Shown: positions 8,786-17,816, numbered from the stretch's first letter. The stretch: DNA of 64,000 nucleotides from Kaistella sp. SH40-3 (GCF_030686865.1 NZ_JAQYUS010000001.1:310001-374000), one strand, 5' to 3'. Notes: generated from the letters alone by a model not told the origin. A program made the numbers and translations.

Positions 8786-9715
8786 ATGAAAATTCTGCTG
8801 CTCGATAAAAACCATCCGTTAATTACAGGACAACTTTCTGCGAAAGGATTTTTGTTTGAAGAAGATTTCACCTCGTCTTATGAAGAGGTTTTGAAAAAAA
8901 TCGCGAATTACGACGGAATTATTATTCGAAGTAGAATACCTCTTGATAAGAATTTCCTGGAACATGCCAAAAATTTAAAGTTCATTGCAAGAGTCGGTGC
9001 CGGCATGGAAAACATTGATGTCGATTTTGCAAAAAAATCTGGAATCGCACTGATTAGTTCACCCGAAGGTAATCGCGATGCAGTTGCAGAGCAGGTTTTA
9101 GGAATGCTTCTCATTTTAATGAACCGATTATTTATTTCTTCCCTAGAAGTAAAAAATGGAATTTGGAAAAGAGAAGAAAATCGAGGCGATGAATTGCTGG
9201 GCAAAACGGTCGGACTTATCGGTTACGGAAATATGGGTAAAGCGGTAGCAAAAAGATTTTCAGGATTTGGATGCAAAGTGATTTTCTATGATATTTTACC
9301 AAAAATTGGTGATGAATTTGCAACGCAAGTTTCATTGGAAACATTAAAAAAAGAAGCCGAAATTTTAAGTATTCACCTTCCGATTACGAAAGAAACTCAT
9401 TATCTAATAGATGAGAAATTTATTTCGGAAATGGCGAAAGAATTTTATTTTGTGAATACCGCGCGAGGAAAAAATGTAAAAACGACAGATTTAGTATCAG
9501 CAATTAAATCAGGAAAAGTAAAAGGCGCCGCACTCGATGTTTTAGAATATGAAAAAGCGTCATTCGAAAATCTAGATGCTGTAAATGAAGATTTACAGTT
9601 TTTACTCCGTTCCGAAAAAGCAATTGTAACACCACATATTGCAGGTTGGACAATTCAAAGTAAAGAAAAATTAGCACAAGTTATCGTTGATAAAATTCTG
9701 GCTCAATTTTCTTAA
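8786..9715 (+). CDS. D-isomer-specific 2-hydroxyacid dehydrogenase
   Basis: 309 residues, a complete member of the D-2-hydroxyacid dehydrogenase family. The NAD-binding motif is GLIGYGNMG (G146, G148, G151). The catalytic triad is visible as R227 in NTARG, E254 in ALDVLEYE and H284 in TPHIAGWT. It could be a short phosphoglycerate dehydrogenase (SerA-like) or act on another 2-keto acid; the sequence does not decide. It has no C-terminal ACT domain. It stands 50 bp after the thioesterase gene on the same strand, with no terminator between. Confidence 0.88.
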   Translation: MKILLLDKNHPLITGQLSAKGFLFEEDFTSSYEEVLKKIANYDGIIIRSRIPLDKNFLEHAKNLKFIARVGAGMENIDVDFAKKSGIALISSPEGNRDAVAEQVLGMLLILMNRLFISSLEVKNGIWKREENRGDELLGKTVGLIGYGNMGKAVAKRFSGFGCKVIFYDILPKIGDEFATQVSLETLKKEAEILSIHLPITKETHYLIDEKFISEMAKEFYFVNTARGKNVKTTDLVSAIKSGKVKGAALDVLEYEKASFENLDAVNEDLQFLLRSEKAIVTPHIAGWTIQSKEKLAQVIVDKILAQFS

Positions 9716-9799
9716 ACTTAACATTTCTTTATGACTTCGGTCTTATTCTTTTTGGTCAAAATCCCTTATATTGCGGTGCTTTAAGCCAAAAACTTTTTA

Positions 9800-11059
9800 A
9801 TGAAATTTTCCAGATCCTTATTTTTCGTTGCCCTACTTTCATTTCTATTTTTTTCTTGTAAAAAAGAAAGTTCGGAAGAAGAAAACGCCAAAACCAGTTT
9901 ACCAAATTTCGGAAATGTTAATCTCGATGAGATCTTCACGAAGAAAGATCGAAAATTAGAACACAAAGATTCCATTGTTTCAGTCCTTGATCGGTATTAC
10001 AAAAATATTTGGGAAAAAGGTGATTTGTGGGGCGGATTCCTGGTTGCAAAAGGTGATGAAGTTCTATACGAAGGTTACCGCGGTTTTGCACAAGCCAATA
10101 AACAGGAACCTATTAATGATACTATAGCACTGCATGTTGCATCGGTTTCAAAAACACTGACCGCAATGGCAACACTGAAATTAGTGGAGGCAGGAAAAAT
10201 TAAATTAGAGGATCCTTTGACTAAATATTTCCCAAAATTTCCTTATCCACAAGTGACCGTTTTCACGCTGTTAAGTCAAAGAAGTGGTTTGCCGAAATAC
10301 GAACATTTTATTGAAAAAATTACGCCTGCACCGAAGGAACTTTCAAAGAAATACCTGACCAATCAAGATATTTTAAATTTACTGATTGAATATAAACCAG
10401 AACTCGCCCGCACGACTGATACAGGCTTCATGTATTGTAACACGAATTATGCGATGCTGGCTTTATTGATTGAGAAAGTAACTGAAAAGTCCTTTCCGGA
10501 AGCGATGAAGCAAATGGTTTTTCATCCATTAAAAATGAAACATTCTTTCATATTTGAAGAAAAAGATACTTTGACTGCTGCGAAATCTTTTTACCAAAAA
10601 GGACCTAGAGTTTATCCTTACGATCGACTTGATTTAATTTACGGTGATAAAAATGTGTATACCACACCACGGGATTTATTGAACTTTTCTAAAGCACTTT
10701 ATTCTAAAGATTTTCTGCGGGCAGATTTAAAGGACAGGATCTTCGAACCTTACAGTAATGAAAAACCTGGTGTAAATAATTACGGTTTAGGTTTTCGTAT
10801 GAAAATCTTTAATGATCATGAAAAACTCACTTACCATAATGGTTGGTGGCACGGAACGAACTCGGTATTTGCACATTTACAAAACTCCCAGGTAACAATC
10901 ATCGCCATTGGAAACAAATATTCTAATCGCGTTTATTCCGCTTTGGCTTTATCGGGAATATTTGAAAACTTGCCTGTAGAAAAGGAAAAAATGCTAAAAA
11001 TGCTAAATGAAACCGACACGCTGAAACAGAATCAGGGGAATGACAGTTACAGTGAATAA
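9800..11059 (+). CDS. Serine hydrolase (class C beta-lactamase/DD-peptidase fold) lipoprotein
   Basis: 419 residues. The lipoprotein signal ends at C20 (FLFFSC), so the protein is membrane-anchored outside the cytoplasm. The beta-lactamase-fold motifs are present: S115-V-S-K118 (SxxK nucleophile), Y212-C-N214 (YxN) and a C-terminal HNGWWHG region that takes the place of KTG, as is usual for the esterase/peptidase-like subgroup. The likely substrate is a peptide or ester. Inferring beta-lactam resistance from this fold would not be justified. Asp/Glu-rich residues after the lipobox are a usual linker or sorting region. Confidence 0.88.
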   Translation: MKFSRSLFFVALLSFLFFSCKKESSEEENAKTSLPNFGNVNLDEIFTKKDRKLEHKDSIVSVLDRYYKNIWEKGDLWGGFLVAKGDEVLYEGYRGFAQANKQEPINDTIALHVASVSKTLTAMATLKLVEAGKIKLEDPLTKYFPKFPYPQVTVFTLLSQRSGLPKYEHFIEKITPAPKELSKKYLTNQDILNLLIEYKPELARTTDTGFMYCNTNYAMLALLIEKVTEKSFPEAMKQMVFHPLKMKHSFIFEEKDTLTAAKSFYQKGPRVYPYDRLDLIYGDKNVYTTPRDLLNFSKALYSKDFLRADLKDRIFEPYSNEKPGVNNYGLGFRMKIFNDHEKLTYHNGWWHGTNSVFAHLQNSQVTIIAIGNKYSNRVYSALALSGIFENLPVEKEKMLKMLNETDTLKQNQGNDSYSE

Positions 11060-11065
11060 ATTTCT

Positions 11066-11073
11066 TAATTTTG
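11066..11073 (+). promoter_or_regulatory. Candidate -7 promoter box for the Ig-like lipoprotein operon
   Basis: TAATTTTG matches TAnnTTTG. It lies 14 bp before the ATG at 11088 and downstream of a second possible in-frame ATG at 11040. This supports 11088 as the real start. Confidence 0.55.
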
Positions 11074-11087
11074 CACAAATCCTTTTC

Positions 11088-12770
11088 ATGAAAAGATTCC
11101 TCTTTCTGGTTTTCATCAGTTTTTTAATGGCTTCTTGTGCTCGAGTTGGCTCGCCTGTTGGAGGTGCAAAAGATAGCATTCCCCCGCAAGTAATTGGAAG
11201 CAACATCGACAGTCCAAGAGTTAATGTGCCGCGTGACATCAGAGAACTCAGAATTGATTTTGATGAATATATTACACTTAAAGACATCAACAAACAGTTG
11301 ATCATTTCTCCACCTTTAAAGAGAATCAGCAAGATTCTTCCTTCTGGAATGGGCAATAAATATCTTCTGATAAAATGGGCCGATACTTTAGAAGCGAATA
11401 CTACCTATAATTTTAATTTCGGAAATGCCATTGTAGATAATAACGAAGGAAATGCTCTTGGTTATTATAATTTTGCTTTTTCTACGGGTCCAAAAATCGA
11501 CAGTCTTTATATTAGTGGAGAATTAAAATCACTTTTTATTGATCAAAATAAGAAAGCCGATGAATCCAATATGGTGGTTGGATTATACCAGGAAAAAGAC
11601 TCCATGGATTATCGCCAAAAACCTTATTACATTGCGAAAGCAGATCCAGACGGCTATTTTGAACTCAACTATTTAGCACCGGGAAATTATAGAGTTTTGG
11701 CTTTTGAAGACAGCAATGCAAATTCTGTGTATGATATTGGTAAAGAAAAAGTAGGTTTCCTTAAAGATAAAATCACTTTAGATAAAAGTATTTCGGGTTT
11801 AGATATTAATCTTTATCCATCAAAAAAAACATTGAAATATTTAGAAATGAAAGAAATACCAGGTGGGATTTTAATGACGTTTGAAGGAAATCCAACTGAT
11901 GTAAAAGTAGTTTCGCTCAATGAAAAACTGAAAGATTATAAAGTAACACATTCGCCGAAATCAGATTCTGCTACGATATGGTTTAACGCACCCGCGCAAA
12001 ATATCGGAATCACAAATAATGAAAATCTGAAATTCAGTTATGATAATGGTGTAAAAAAAGATAGTGTTTCACTTTTCTATCGCTATAATACAAAGAATGA
12101 GATGTCGATTTCCAATAACGGTGGAAATTCTTTAGCACCGAAACAGGATTTTGTGGTGACTTCTAATTATTTCGTTGATAAAATTCAGCCTGAAAAATGG
12201 ACCTTGGTTTCCGACAGTATTAAACAGGATTTTACGGCAGAAATTTCTGAAAAGAATCCTTTTGAAATTCATATAAAATCCGATTTTAAAGAAGGAAAAA
12301 AATATTCGTTGACGATTCCAAAAGAAACCGTTTCTTCTTTTTTTGAAAAGAATAAAGTCTCAAAACGTTTTGATTTTGAAGCAGATAAAATAGAAAACTA
12401 CGGCGAAATATTGGTGACTTTAGAAAATGCTCCGGAACAAAAATTCTGGATTCAAATGATTAATGAAAACGGGTCCGTTGCTTATTCAAAATATGGAAAT
12501 GAAAAACAAATCAATTTCAAATCCATAAAACCAGGAAAATATGAACTTCGTATGTTGGTCGATGCTAATGAAAATGGAATCTGGGATTCGGCAGATTTTG
12601 CTGACCATACTTTCGCAGAACCAGTATATGTTTTAGACAAAAAAATAGAGGTAAGACCACTTTGGGAAATCCGTGAAACCTGGAGAATCCCCACAGAAAT
12701 CCCCGAAAACACGGGAGATCTCAAAAAGAGTCCAACCGAAAAACCTATAATTATAGCCAATCCTAAATGA
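11088..12770 (+). CDS. Ig-like domain lipoprotein
   Basis: 560 residues from the ATG at 11088. The frame is open further upstream, but the chosen start gives a clean lipoprotein signal peptide (MKRFLFLVFISFLMASC, lipid Cys 17) and follows a promoter box. The next ~100 residues form a Big_5/Ig-like domain (PRDIRELRIDFDEYI, then LIIKWADTLEANTTYNFNFG), common in Bacteroidota surface lipoproteins. A carboxypeptidase-regulatory-like segment follows (DGYFELNYLAPGNYRVLAFE), with another near the C-terminus (KPGKYELRMLVDANENGIWD). The function is unknown; it is probably a structural envelope protein. It overlaps the haem-binding gene by 4 bp (ATGA). Confidence 0.82.
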   Translation: MKRFLFLVFISFLMASCARVGSPVGGAKDSIPPQVIGSNIDSPRVNVPRDIRELRIDFDEYITLKDINKQLIISPPLKRISKILPSGMGNKYLLIKWADTLEANTTYNFNFGNAIVDNNEGNALGYYNFAFSTGPKIDSLYISGELKSLFIDQNKKADESNMVVGLYQEKDSMDYRQKPYYIAKADPDGYFELNYLAPGNYRVLAFEDSNANSVYDIGKEKVGFLKDKITLDKSISGLDINLYPSKKTLKYLEMKEIPGGILMTFEGNPTDVKVVSLNEKLKDYKVTHSPKSDSATIWFNAPAQNIGITNNENLKFSYDNGVKKDSVSLFYRYNTKNEMSISNNGGNSLAPKQDFVVTSNYFVDKIQPEKWTLVSDSIKQDFTAEISEKNPFEIHIKSDFKEGKKYSLTIPKETVSSFFEKNKVSKRFDFEADKIENYGEILVTLENAPEQKFWIQMINENGSVAYSKYGNEKQINFKSIKPGKYELRMLVDANENGIWDSADFADHTFAEPVYVLDKKIEVRPLWEIRETWRIPTEIPENTGDLKKSPTEKPIIIANPK

Positions 12771-13225
12771 AAACTTTTTTAAATATTATTTATTGGTTTC
12801 TAATCGTAATCGCAGTGATACAGTTTTTCCCAATTGACAGAACCAATAAGCCAGTCGATTCTAAAGTTGATTTTGCTAAGGTTTATAGTACTCCGAAAAA
12901 TGTAGAGCGACTTTTAAGAAACGCATGCTATGATTGTCATTCCAACGAAACGGTTTATCCGAAATATGCTTATGTCGCGCCGATATCCTGGTCCATTAAA
13001 CATCACGTTAATAAAGGAAAAAAATACCTTAATCTTTCTGAATGGGGAACTTTTAACCGAGATCTAAAAAAGAACATGCTCGATATGACCGTAAATTCTT
13101 TGAAAATATATACGATGCCGATGCCAGGTTACGTGGCTCAACATCCGAATGCAAATCTTACCAAAGCTGAAAGAACATTGCTTATCAATTATTTTGAAAA
13201 CATTGTAAAAACAGGGAATTACTAA
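12767..13225 (+). CDS. Haem-binding domain protein (Haem_bd family)
   Basis: 152 residues with an N-terminal membrane anchor (about 5-22) and one c-type haem motif, C54-x-x-C57-H58 (ACYDCHSNE). Downstream, SWSIKHHVNKGKKYLNLSEW and MPMPGY are typical of the Haem_bd family, which includes small periplasmic cytochrome-like proteins of Bacteroidota. It is probably exported and haem-bearing; the electron partner is unknown. The ATG overlaps the stop of the Ig-like lipoprotein gene (ATGA), implying translational coupling. A strong terminator follows. Confidence 0.87.
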   Translation: MKTFLNIIYWFLIVIAVIQFFPIDRTNKPVDSKVDFAKVYSTPKNVERLLRNACYDCHSNETVYPKYAYVAPISWSIKHHVNKGKKYLNLSEWGTFNRDLKKNMLDMTVNSLKIYTMPMPGYVAQHPNANLTKAERTLLINYFENIVKTGNY

Positions 13226-13241
13226 ATTCCTAAACTATCGA

Positions 13242-13277
13242 AAAAGGACTAATGCAATTGCGTTAGTCCTTTTATTT
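13242..13277 (+). terminator. Rho-independent terminator, probably bidirectional
   Basis: Stem AAAAGGACTAA (13242-13252) with TTAGTCCTTTT (13263-13273), extended inward by further pairs, and A/T tracts on both sides. It lies between two convergent genes. Confidence 0.9.
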
Positions 13278-13297
13278 TATATTTAAATGAGATTAAA

Positions 13298-13630
13298 TTA
13301 CTGTGCTCTCGGCATTCTTGGTCTGCTGAAAATCGACATTAAAACTCCGGCAAAAAGACCAATCGTTTTCACTGCTGAGAATTGTGAATCAACTGGAATG
13401 AAAGCCCCAATTACACAAAGTGCTGCTGCCGCATACATTGGATAAAGGAAATTTTTATTGCTCAATGTTGGTGCCTGAACAAAGAAACTTGCACCGATTA
13501 AAATGTAAAATAATTTTTGATAAAGAAATTCATTAATTTCTGGAGAAAGGAGATTAAAAAATCCAATCAGGATGCAGACTAAAGCACCGATTGATAAAAT
13601 TCCTTGAATAGTTGCTGTATTTGTTTTCAT
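13298..13630 (-). CDS. Small integral membrane protein of unknown function
   Basis: 110 residues with four predicted membrane segments (about 10-28, 36-54, 64-80 and 84-101) and a basic C-terminus. I do not recognise a family. It directly follows panB on the minus strand; the end of panB and the start of this gene share one base, so it is co-transcribed and probably translationally coupled. A role in pantothenate metabolism is possible only by association. Confidence 0.7.
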   Translation of the reverse strand: MKTNTATIQGILSIGALVCILIGFFNLLSPEINEFLYQKLFYILIGASFFVQAPTLSNKNFLYPMYAAAALCVIGAFIPVDSQFSAVKTIGLFAGVLMSIFSRPRMPRAQ

Positions 13631-14445
13631 TAATAACTTTCGTTTTCATTAGGGAAATCCCCGGTTTTCACATCTTTTACAAAACTGGAAACTGCTCCAG
13701 TAATTTCGGTGTATAAATCTAAATATCTTCTTAAAAATTTCGGGGAGAAACCTTGGTTCATTCCAACCATATCGTGATAAACAAGAACTTGTCCGTCACA
13801 ACCTGCGCCTGCTCCAATTCCGATTGTAGGAATAGAAATACTTTCTGAAACTCTTTTTGCAAGATCAGCTGGAATCTTTTCCAGAACCAAAGCAAAGCAT
13901 CCTAATTCTTCGAGTAAATTAGCATCGCTCATTAATTTTTCCGCTTCCGAATCTTCTTTTGCTCGTACTTTATACGTTCCGAACTGGTAAATTGATTGGG
14001 GCGTTAAACCCAAATGTCCCATTACCGGAATTCCAGCATTGATGATTTTGGTAATTGACTTTTCTATTTCTTTTCCACCTTCAATTTTCACTGAATGTGC
14101 ACCACCTTCTTTCATCATTCTTACTGCAGACTCCAAGGCTTTCTCAGAATTACTTTGATAAGAGCCAAAAGGCAAATCTGCAACAATTAGAGCGCGATCT
14201 ACACCGCGGACCACGCATTGAGTATGATAAATCATTTGATCCAAAGTAATAGGTAGCGTAGTTTCATGTCCCGCCATAACGTTGGCAGCAGAATCTCCGA
14301 TTAAGATTGCGTCAATTCCACCAGCATCCACCATTTTCGCAGTGGTGAAATCATATGCGGTTAGCATGGTGATTTTCTCTTTGTCGAATTTCATTTTTCG
14401 CAAAGTTTCGGTGGTAATTTTTTTTATTTCTGAATGTACAGACAT
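13630..14445 (-). CDS. panB: 3-methyl-2-oxobutanoate hydroxymethyltransferase
   Basis: 271 residues, full length. It transfers a hydroxymethyl group from methylene-tetrahydrofolate to 2-oxoisovalerate to make ketopantoate, the first step of pantothenate and CoA synthesis. The family motifs are clear: KITMLTAYDFTTAKMVDAGG, DAILIGDSAANVMAGHETT, VADLPFGSY, KIEGG, GIPVMGHLGLTPQS and IGIGAG. The Mg-binding Asp is in GDSAANV. No panC is nearby in the window. Confidence 0.96.
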   Translation of the reverse strand: MSVHSEIKKITTETLRKMKFDKEKITMLTAYDFTTAKMVDAGGIDAILIGDSAANVMAGHETTLPITLDQMIYHTQCVVRGVDRALIVADLPFGSYQSNSEKALESAVRMMKEGGAHSVKIEGGKEIEKSITKIINAGIPVMGHLGLTPQSIYQFGTYKVRAKEDSEAEKLMSDANLLEELGCFALVLEKIPADLAKRVSESISIPTIGIGAGAGCDGQVLVYHDMVGMNQGFSPKFLRRYLDLYTEITGAVSSFVKDVKTGDFPNENESY

Positions 14446-14501
14446 AATAAAGTTTGGTGTTGGTTGTATAAGACCTTGGTATAGAAATAAATTCTACTGG
14501 A

Positions 14502-15215
14502 TTACATGATCACGTGACCTAATCTGATTAATTTTTCGTGGTTCAGGATTTTAATGTTTCTCCCTTCTACTTCGATTAATTTGTCTTGTTTGAACTCTGA
14601 AATCAAACGAATCGCACTTTCAGTAGCCGTACCAATGATGTTGGCAATCTCTTCTCTTGTTAAAGAGATCTTGATAAATCCTTCAGGATCTGTTCCTAAT
14701 TTCTGTTCCAATAATAGCAGGATTTCTGCCAATCTTTCCCGAACTGTTTTTTGTGCTAAAAATGTAACGGTGTTTGAAGATTCACCCAATTCAAAAGCGA
14801 TTTTTTGTAACATCACAAATGAAAATTTTGGGGCTACTTCTAAAAGGTACAGGAATAAATCAGATGGTAAAAAAGTGGCTTCGACTTCGGTCATGGCTTC
14901 TGCTTTCGCTTGAAAGTCCTCACCACAAAGCAAAGAACGGTAACCAATTAAATCCCCTTCTTTAATAAAACGAAGAATTTGGTCTTTACCATAAACTCCT
15001 TGTTTGGATAATTTGGCGGTTCCTCTATTCAAAAAATAAACACCATTTGGTACTTCTCCATCTTCGAAAATAATTCCACCTTTATTAAATTTCAAAATTT
15101 GCTTGGCTGAAATATACTTTTCAAAATCTTCTTTAGACAGCATTTCTTCAAATGACGCATCATTAAATACTCTCTGTAAATTCTCCTCGATTAGGGTTTG
15201 TTTTTCTAACGACAT
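14502..15215 (-). CDS. Crp/Fnr-family transcriptional regulator
   Basis: 237 residues. The N-terminal cyclic-nucleotide-binding-like domain (about 25-145) is followed by a long dimerisation helix and a C-terminal winged helix, with recognition segment LTREEIANIIGTATESAIRL (about 185-204). There is only one Cys (LLCGED), so it cannot carry the Fe-S cluster of classical Fnr; the effector is unknown. It is divergently transcribed from the copper ATPase/cbb3 oxidase cluster with only 90 bp between, and Crp/Fnr proteins control cbb3 oxidases in many bacteria, so regulation of that cluster is likely. Its own promoter overlaps an imperfect palindrome, suggesting autoregulation. Confidence 0.92.
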   Translation of the reverse strand: MSLEKQTLIEENLQRVFNDASFEEMLSKEDFEKYISAKQILKFNKGGIIFEDGEVPNGVYFLNRGTAKLSKQGVYGKDQILRFIKEGDLIGYRSLLCGEDFQAKAEAMTEVEATFLPSDLFLYLLEVAPKFSFVMLQKIAFELGESSNTVTFLAQKTVRERLAEILLLLEQKLGTDPEGFIKISLTREEIANIIGTATESAIRLISEFKQDKLIEVEGRNIKILNHEKLIRLGHVIM

Positions 15216-15217
15216 AA

Positions 15218-15238
15218 TTGCATGACATTTATCAGCAA
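15218..15238. promoter_or_regulatory. Imperfect palindrome, candidate Crp/Fnr operator
   Basis: TTGC-a-TGA at 15218-15225 and TCAGCAA at 15232-15238 form inverted half-sites with one extra base in the left arm and a 6-bp centre. It lies 3 bp upstream of the regulator start and touches its -7 box. The general TGA-N6-TCA pattern is typical of Crp/Fnr sites, but this remains a prediction. Confidence 0.35.
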
Positions 15239-15266
15239 AAATAGGACATTTAAAACCTTAAACAAA
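15236..15266 (-). promoter_or_regulatory. Bacteroidota-type promoter of the Crp/Fnr gene
   Basis: On the minus strand, TTTG (15266-15263) is followed after 19 bp by TATTTTTG (15243-15236), an exact -33/-7 match. The start codon is about 21 bp beyond, giving a short leader. Confidence 0.7.
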
Positions 15267-15277
15267 TATATTTATCA

Positions 15278-15285
15278 TAATTTTG
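15278..15285 (+). promoter_or_regulatory. Candidate -7 promoter box for the copper ATPase/cbb3 cluster
   Basis: TAATTTTG matches TAnnTTTG, 20 bp before the TTG start codon of the ATPase gene. No clear -33 box is seen, which would fit an activator-dependent promoter. It lies 12 bp beyond the -33 box of the divergent regulator gene. Confidence 0.5.
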
Positions 15286-15305
15286 CGAACTAAAGTTTAT
15301 ATAAA

Positions 15306-17708
15306 TTGTCAGAAAACTGTTTTCACTGCGGCCAACCAATAGAAAAAGAGCGCATTAACTTCGATGAAAAATCATTTTGCTGTAACGGATGCAAATCTGT
15401 CTACGAAATTCTAAGCATGAATGATCTGGGGAATTTTTATGAAATGAATAAGAATTCTGGCATCAGACCGAATGATGATAATACGTCGCAATTTGATTAT
15501 TTAGACACTCCTGAAGTCTTTACTAAAGTCACCGATTTTTCTGAAGGAAACACGACATTAGTTACTTTCAAAATTCCAGTGATTCACTGCTCATCTTGTA
15601 TTTGGCTTTTAGAAAGTTTACAGACCCTTAATAAGAACATTAATTATTCTCAGGTCAACTTTACCAGAAAAAATGTTCAGATCTCCTTTAATCATCACGA
15701 ATTAAAACTCAGCAAACTTGCCAAGTTCCTTACTAATTTAGGCTACAAACCTGTTGTTAATCTGGAAACTGCGGAAAAAAAAGAAGAGCGTTTCGATAAA
15801 ACGTTAGTTGTAAAATTAGCGATTGCAGGATTTGCTTTTGGTAACGGAATGTTTTTGTCTTATCCAGAATATGCCGAACAGGTGATGGGTACAACAGATT
15901 ATTGGATGGATACTTATAAAAACCTGTTCCGTTTTATGATGTTCCTTTTGGCAACTCCGGTTGTTTTTTATTCGGCTGCAGATTATTTTAAATCAGCGTG
16001 GTTCGGATTGAAAAACAAAATCGTGAACATTGATGTTCCTATTGTTCTGGGAATCATCATGCTTTATGGACGAAGTATTTACGAAGTTGCAACCGATTAC
16101 GGACCTGGATATTTCGACACTTTATGTGGACTTTTATTCTTCATGTTGTTAGGGAAACTTTTTCAGAAAAGAACTTACAACGCCTTATCTTATGACAGAG
16201 ATTATAAATCGTTCTACCCTATCGCAGTTACGAAAGTAGATTTCGAAGGGAAACAACAAAATATCTTATTAAATGAACTGAAAATCGGGGACCGAATTAT
16301 GGTTCGTAATCAAGAGATTATTCCGGTGGATGTGATTTTAATTCAAGGCGAAGGAAATATAGATAATAGTTTTATTACAGGTGAAAGTGCTTCAATCCCC
16401 AAAAAACCGGGAGACAAAATCTTTGCAGGTGGAAAACAAGTTGGTTCTGTTTTAGAATTAGAAGTTATTAAAGACGTTAATCAAAGTTACTTAACCCAAC
16501 TTTGGAACAAAGAGGCTTTTAAGAAATTCGAAACCGGATTGGATACGATGACCAATGATCTTAGTAAATATTTCACTTTTATCATTCTGGGAATCACCCT
16601 TATTGCCGGTATTTATTGGGGCCAGCATGATTTCGAAAAAATGTTCCAAGTCGTTGCTGCAATTTTAATTGTGGCTTGTCCGTGTGCTTTAGCGCTCTCA
16701 GCACCTTTTACTTTAGGACACATTATGCGGATTTTGGGAAGAAATAAATTCTATGTAAAAGATACTTTGACCATAGAAAAATTAGCAAAAATAGACACCC
16801 TCGTTTTTGATAAAACAGGTACTATTACTCATAATAAAAAGGCGAATATTATTTTTGAAGGAGAGGAGATTCCGGAATTTGATTTAAAAAACCTAAAGAG
16901 CTTATTAAAGAATTCGAACCATCCATTATCAAAAAGTTTATATCACTTCTTAGAAGTTGACGAAGAATATTTCCCAATCGAAGATTTTGCAGAAACTCCT
17001 GGAAAAGGATATGTAGGAAATGTAAGAGGAAAAACTTATAAAATTGGATCAGCGACTTTTATTGGTCAATTATCCAAAAATTTAGAAACTGCAGTTTATA
17101 TTTCCAGAGATGGGCAGTTTTTGGGCAAGTATATTTTCACCAATGAGTATCGGGAAAATATGTCGGAAATGTTTGCTGATTTAAAAGAGTATCATCTTAA
17201 TATTTTAAGTGGAGATAACTCGTCGGAAGAAGCCTCTTTAAAACAGTTGGTTCCCAATGTGGAGAAAATGAAATTTAATCAAAGTCCGGAAGACAAGTTA
17301 AATTTCATAAAAACACTGCAGGATGATGGTAAGAAAAAAGTAGCAATGCTTGGTGATGGATTGAATGATGCCGGCGCATTGAAACAAAGTAATGTGGGAA
17401 TTGCGGTGGCTGATGATACGCACTCGTTTACTCCTTCTTCAGATGTGATTATGGCAGGCGACCGAATGAATGAGTTGAAGAAATATTTTGATCTATCAAA
17501 AGATGCGGTGAAAATCGTAAAATTCACTTTTGGGATCAGTTTATTTTATAATGTTATTGGACTTTCATTCGCAGTTACTGGTCATTTATCACCTTTGGTA
17601 GCGGCGATTTTAATGCCGATAAGTTCTATTAGTGTAGTGATTTTCACCTCACTTGCGACTTGGATTAGGTCGGCAAAATATTTTAAAATTAATCAACAGA
17701 AAAACTAA
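15306..17708 (+). CDS. ccoI: Copper-translocating P-type ATPase for cbb3 oxidase assembly (CcoI/FixI type)
   Basis: 800 residues starting at a TTG codon; an in-frame stop five codons upstream and the lack of any ATG before the Cys-rich N-terminus make TTG the only sensible start. The N-terminal domain carries C5, C8, C25, C26 and C29 (zinc/copper-binding module typical of CcoI). An HMA domain with C95-x-x-C98 follows, then eight membrane helices, the TGES actuator motif, C458-P-C460 in the metal path, the phosphorylation site D502-KTGT and the GDGLNDA hinge. CcoI supplies copper to the CuB site of cbb3 oxidase. It leads the cluster. Confidence 0.95.
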   Translation: MSENCFHCGQPIEKERINFDEKSFCCNGCKSVYEILSMNDLGNFYEMNKNSGIRPNDDNTSQFDYLDTPEVFTKVTDFSEGNTTLVTFKIPVIHCSSCIWLLESLQTLNKNINYSQVNFTRKNVQISFNHHELKLSKLAKFLTNLGYKPVVNLETAEKKEERFDKTLVVKLAIAGFAFGNGMFLSYPEYAEQVMGTTDYWMDTYKNLFRFMMFLLATPVVFYSAADYFKSAWFGLKNKIVNIDVPIVLGIIMLYGRSIYEVATDYGPGYFDTLCGLLFFMLLGKLFQKRTYNALSYDRDYKSFYPIAVTKVDFEGKQQNILLNELKIGDRIMVRNQEIIPVDVILIQGEGNIDNSFITGESASIPKKPGDKIFAGGKQVGSVLELEVIKDVNQSYLTQLWNKEAFKKFETGLDTMTNDLSKYFTFIILGITLIAGIYWGQHDFEKMFQVVAAILIVACPCALALSAPFTLGHIMRILGRNKFYVKDTLTIEKLAKIDTLVFDKTGTITHNKKANIIFEGEEIPEFDLKNLKSLLKNSNHPLSKSLYHFLEVDEEYFPIEDFAETPGKGYVGNVRGKTYKIGSATFIGQLSKNLETAVYISRDGQFLGKYIFTNEYRENMSEMFADLKEYHLNILSGDNSSEEASLKQLVPNVEKMKFNQSPEDKLNFIKTLQDDGKKKVAMLGDGLNDAGALKQSNVGIAVADDTHSFTPSSDVIMAGDRMNELKKYFDLSKDAVKIVKFTFGISLFYNVIGLSFAVTGHLSPLVAAILMPISSISVVIFTSLATWIRSAKYFKINQQKN

Positions 17709-17800
17709 ACTCACTTATTTAGAAATATTTTAAATTAACGATATTTAACATTAAATGATGAATATCATAATTTTTCAGTATTTTTGAAGCGGTTAAAAAC

Positions 17801-17808
17801 TAAATTTG
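17801..17808 (+). promoter_or_regulatory. Candidate internal promoter for the ccoS-ccoNOQP operon
   Basis: TAAATTTG lies 8 bp before the ATG of ccoS. A second exact TAnnTTTG match (TATTTTTG, 17779-17786) lies just upstream. Either could let oxidase genes be transcribed separately from ccoI. Neither has an obvious -33 box. Confidence 0.45.
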
Positions 17809-17816
17809 CACTCGCA

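Noticed and set aside
9800..11059. Acquired beta-lactam resistance gene
   Set aside because: The SxxK/YxN fold is shared by many esterases and peptidases, the KTG motif is replaced, and base composition matches its neighbours.
11040..11087. Upstream in-frame ATG for the Ig-like lipoprotein
   Set aside because: It would place 16 residues before a perfect lipoprotein signal peptide, and a promoter box (11066-11073) lies downstream of it.
17784..17816. TTG start for ccoS
   Set aside because: The codon overlaps a TATTTTTG promoter box and CcoS proteins begin at the M-x-ILYL segment.
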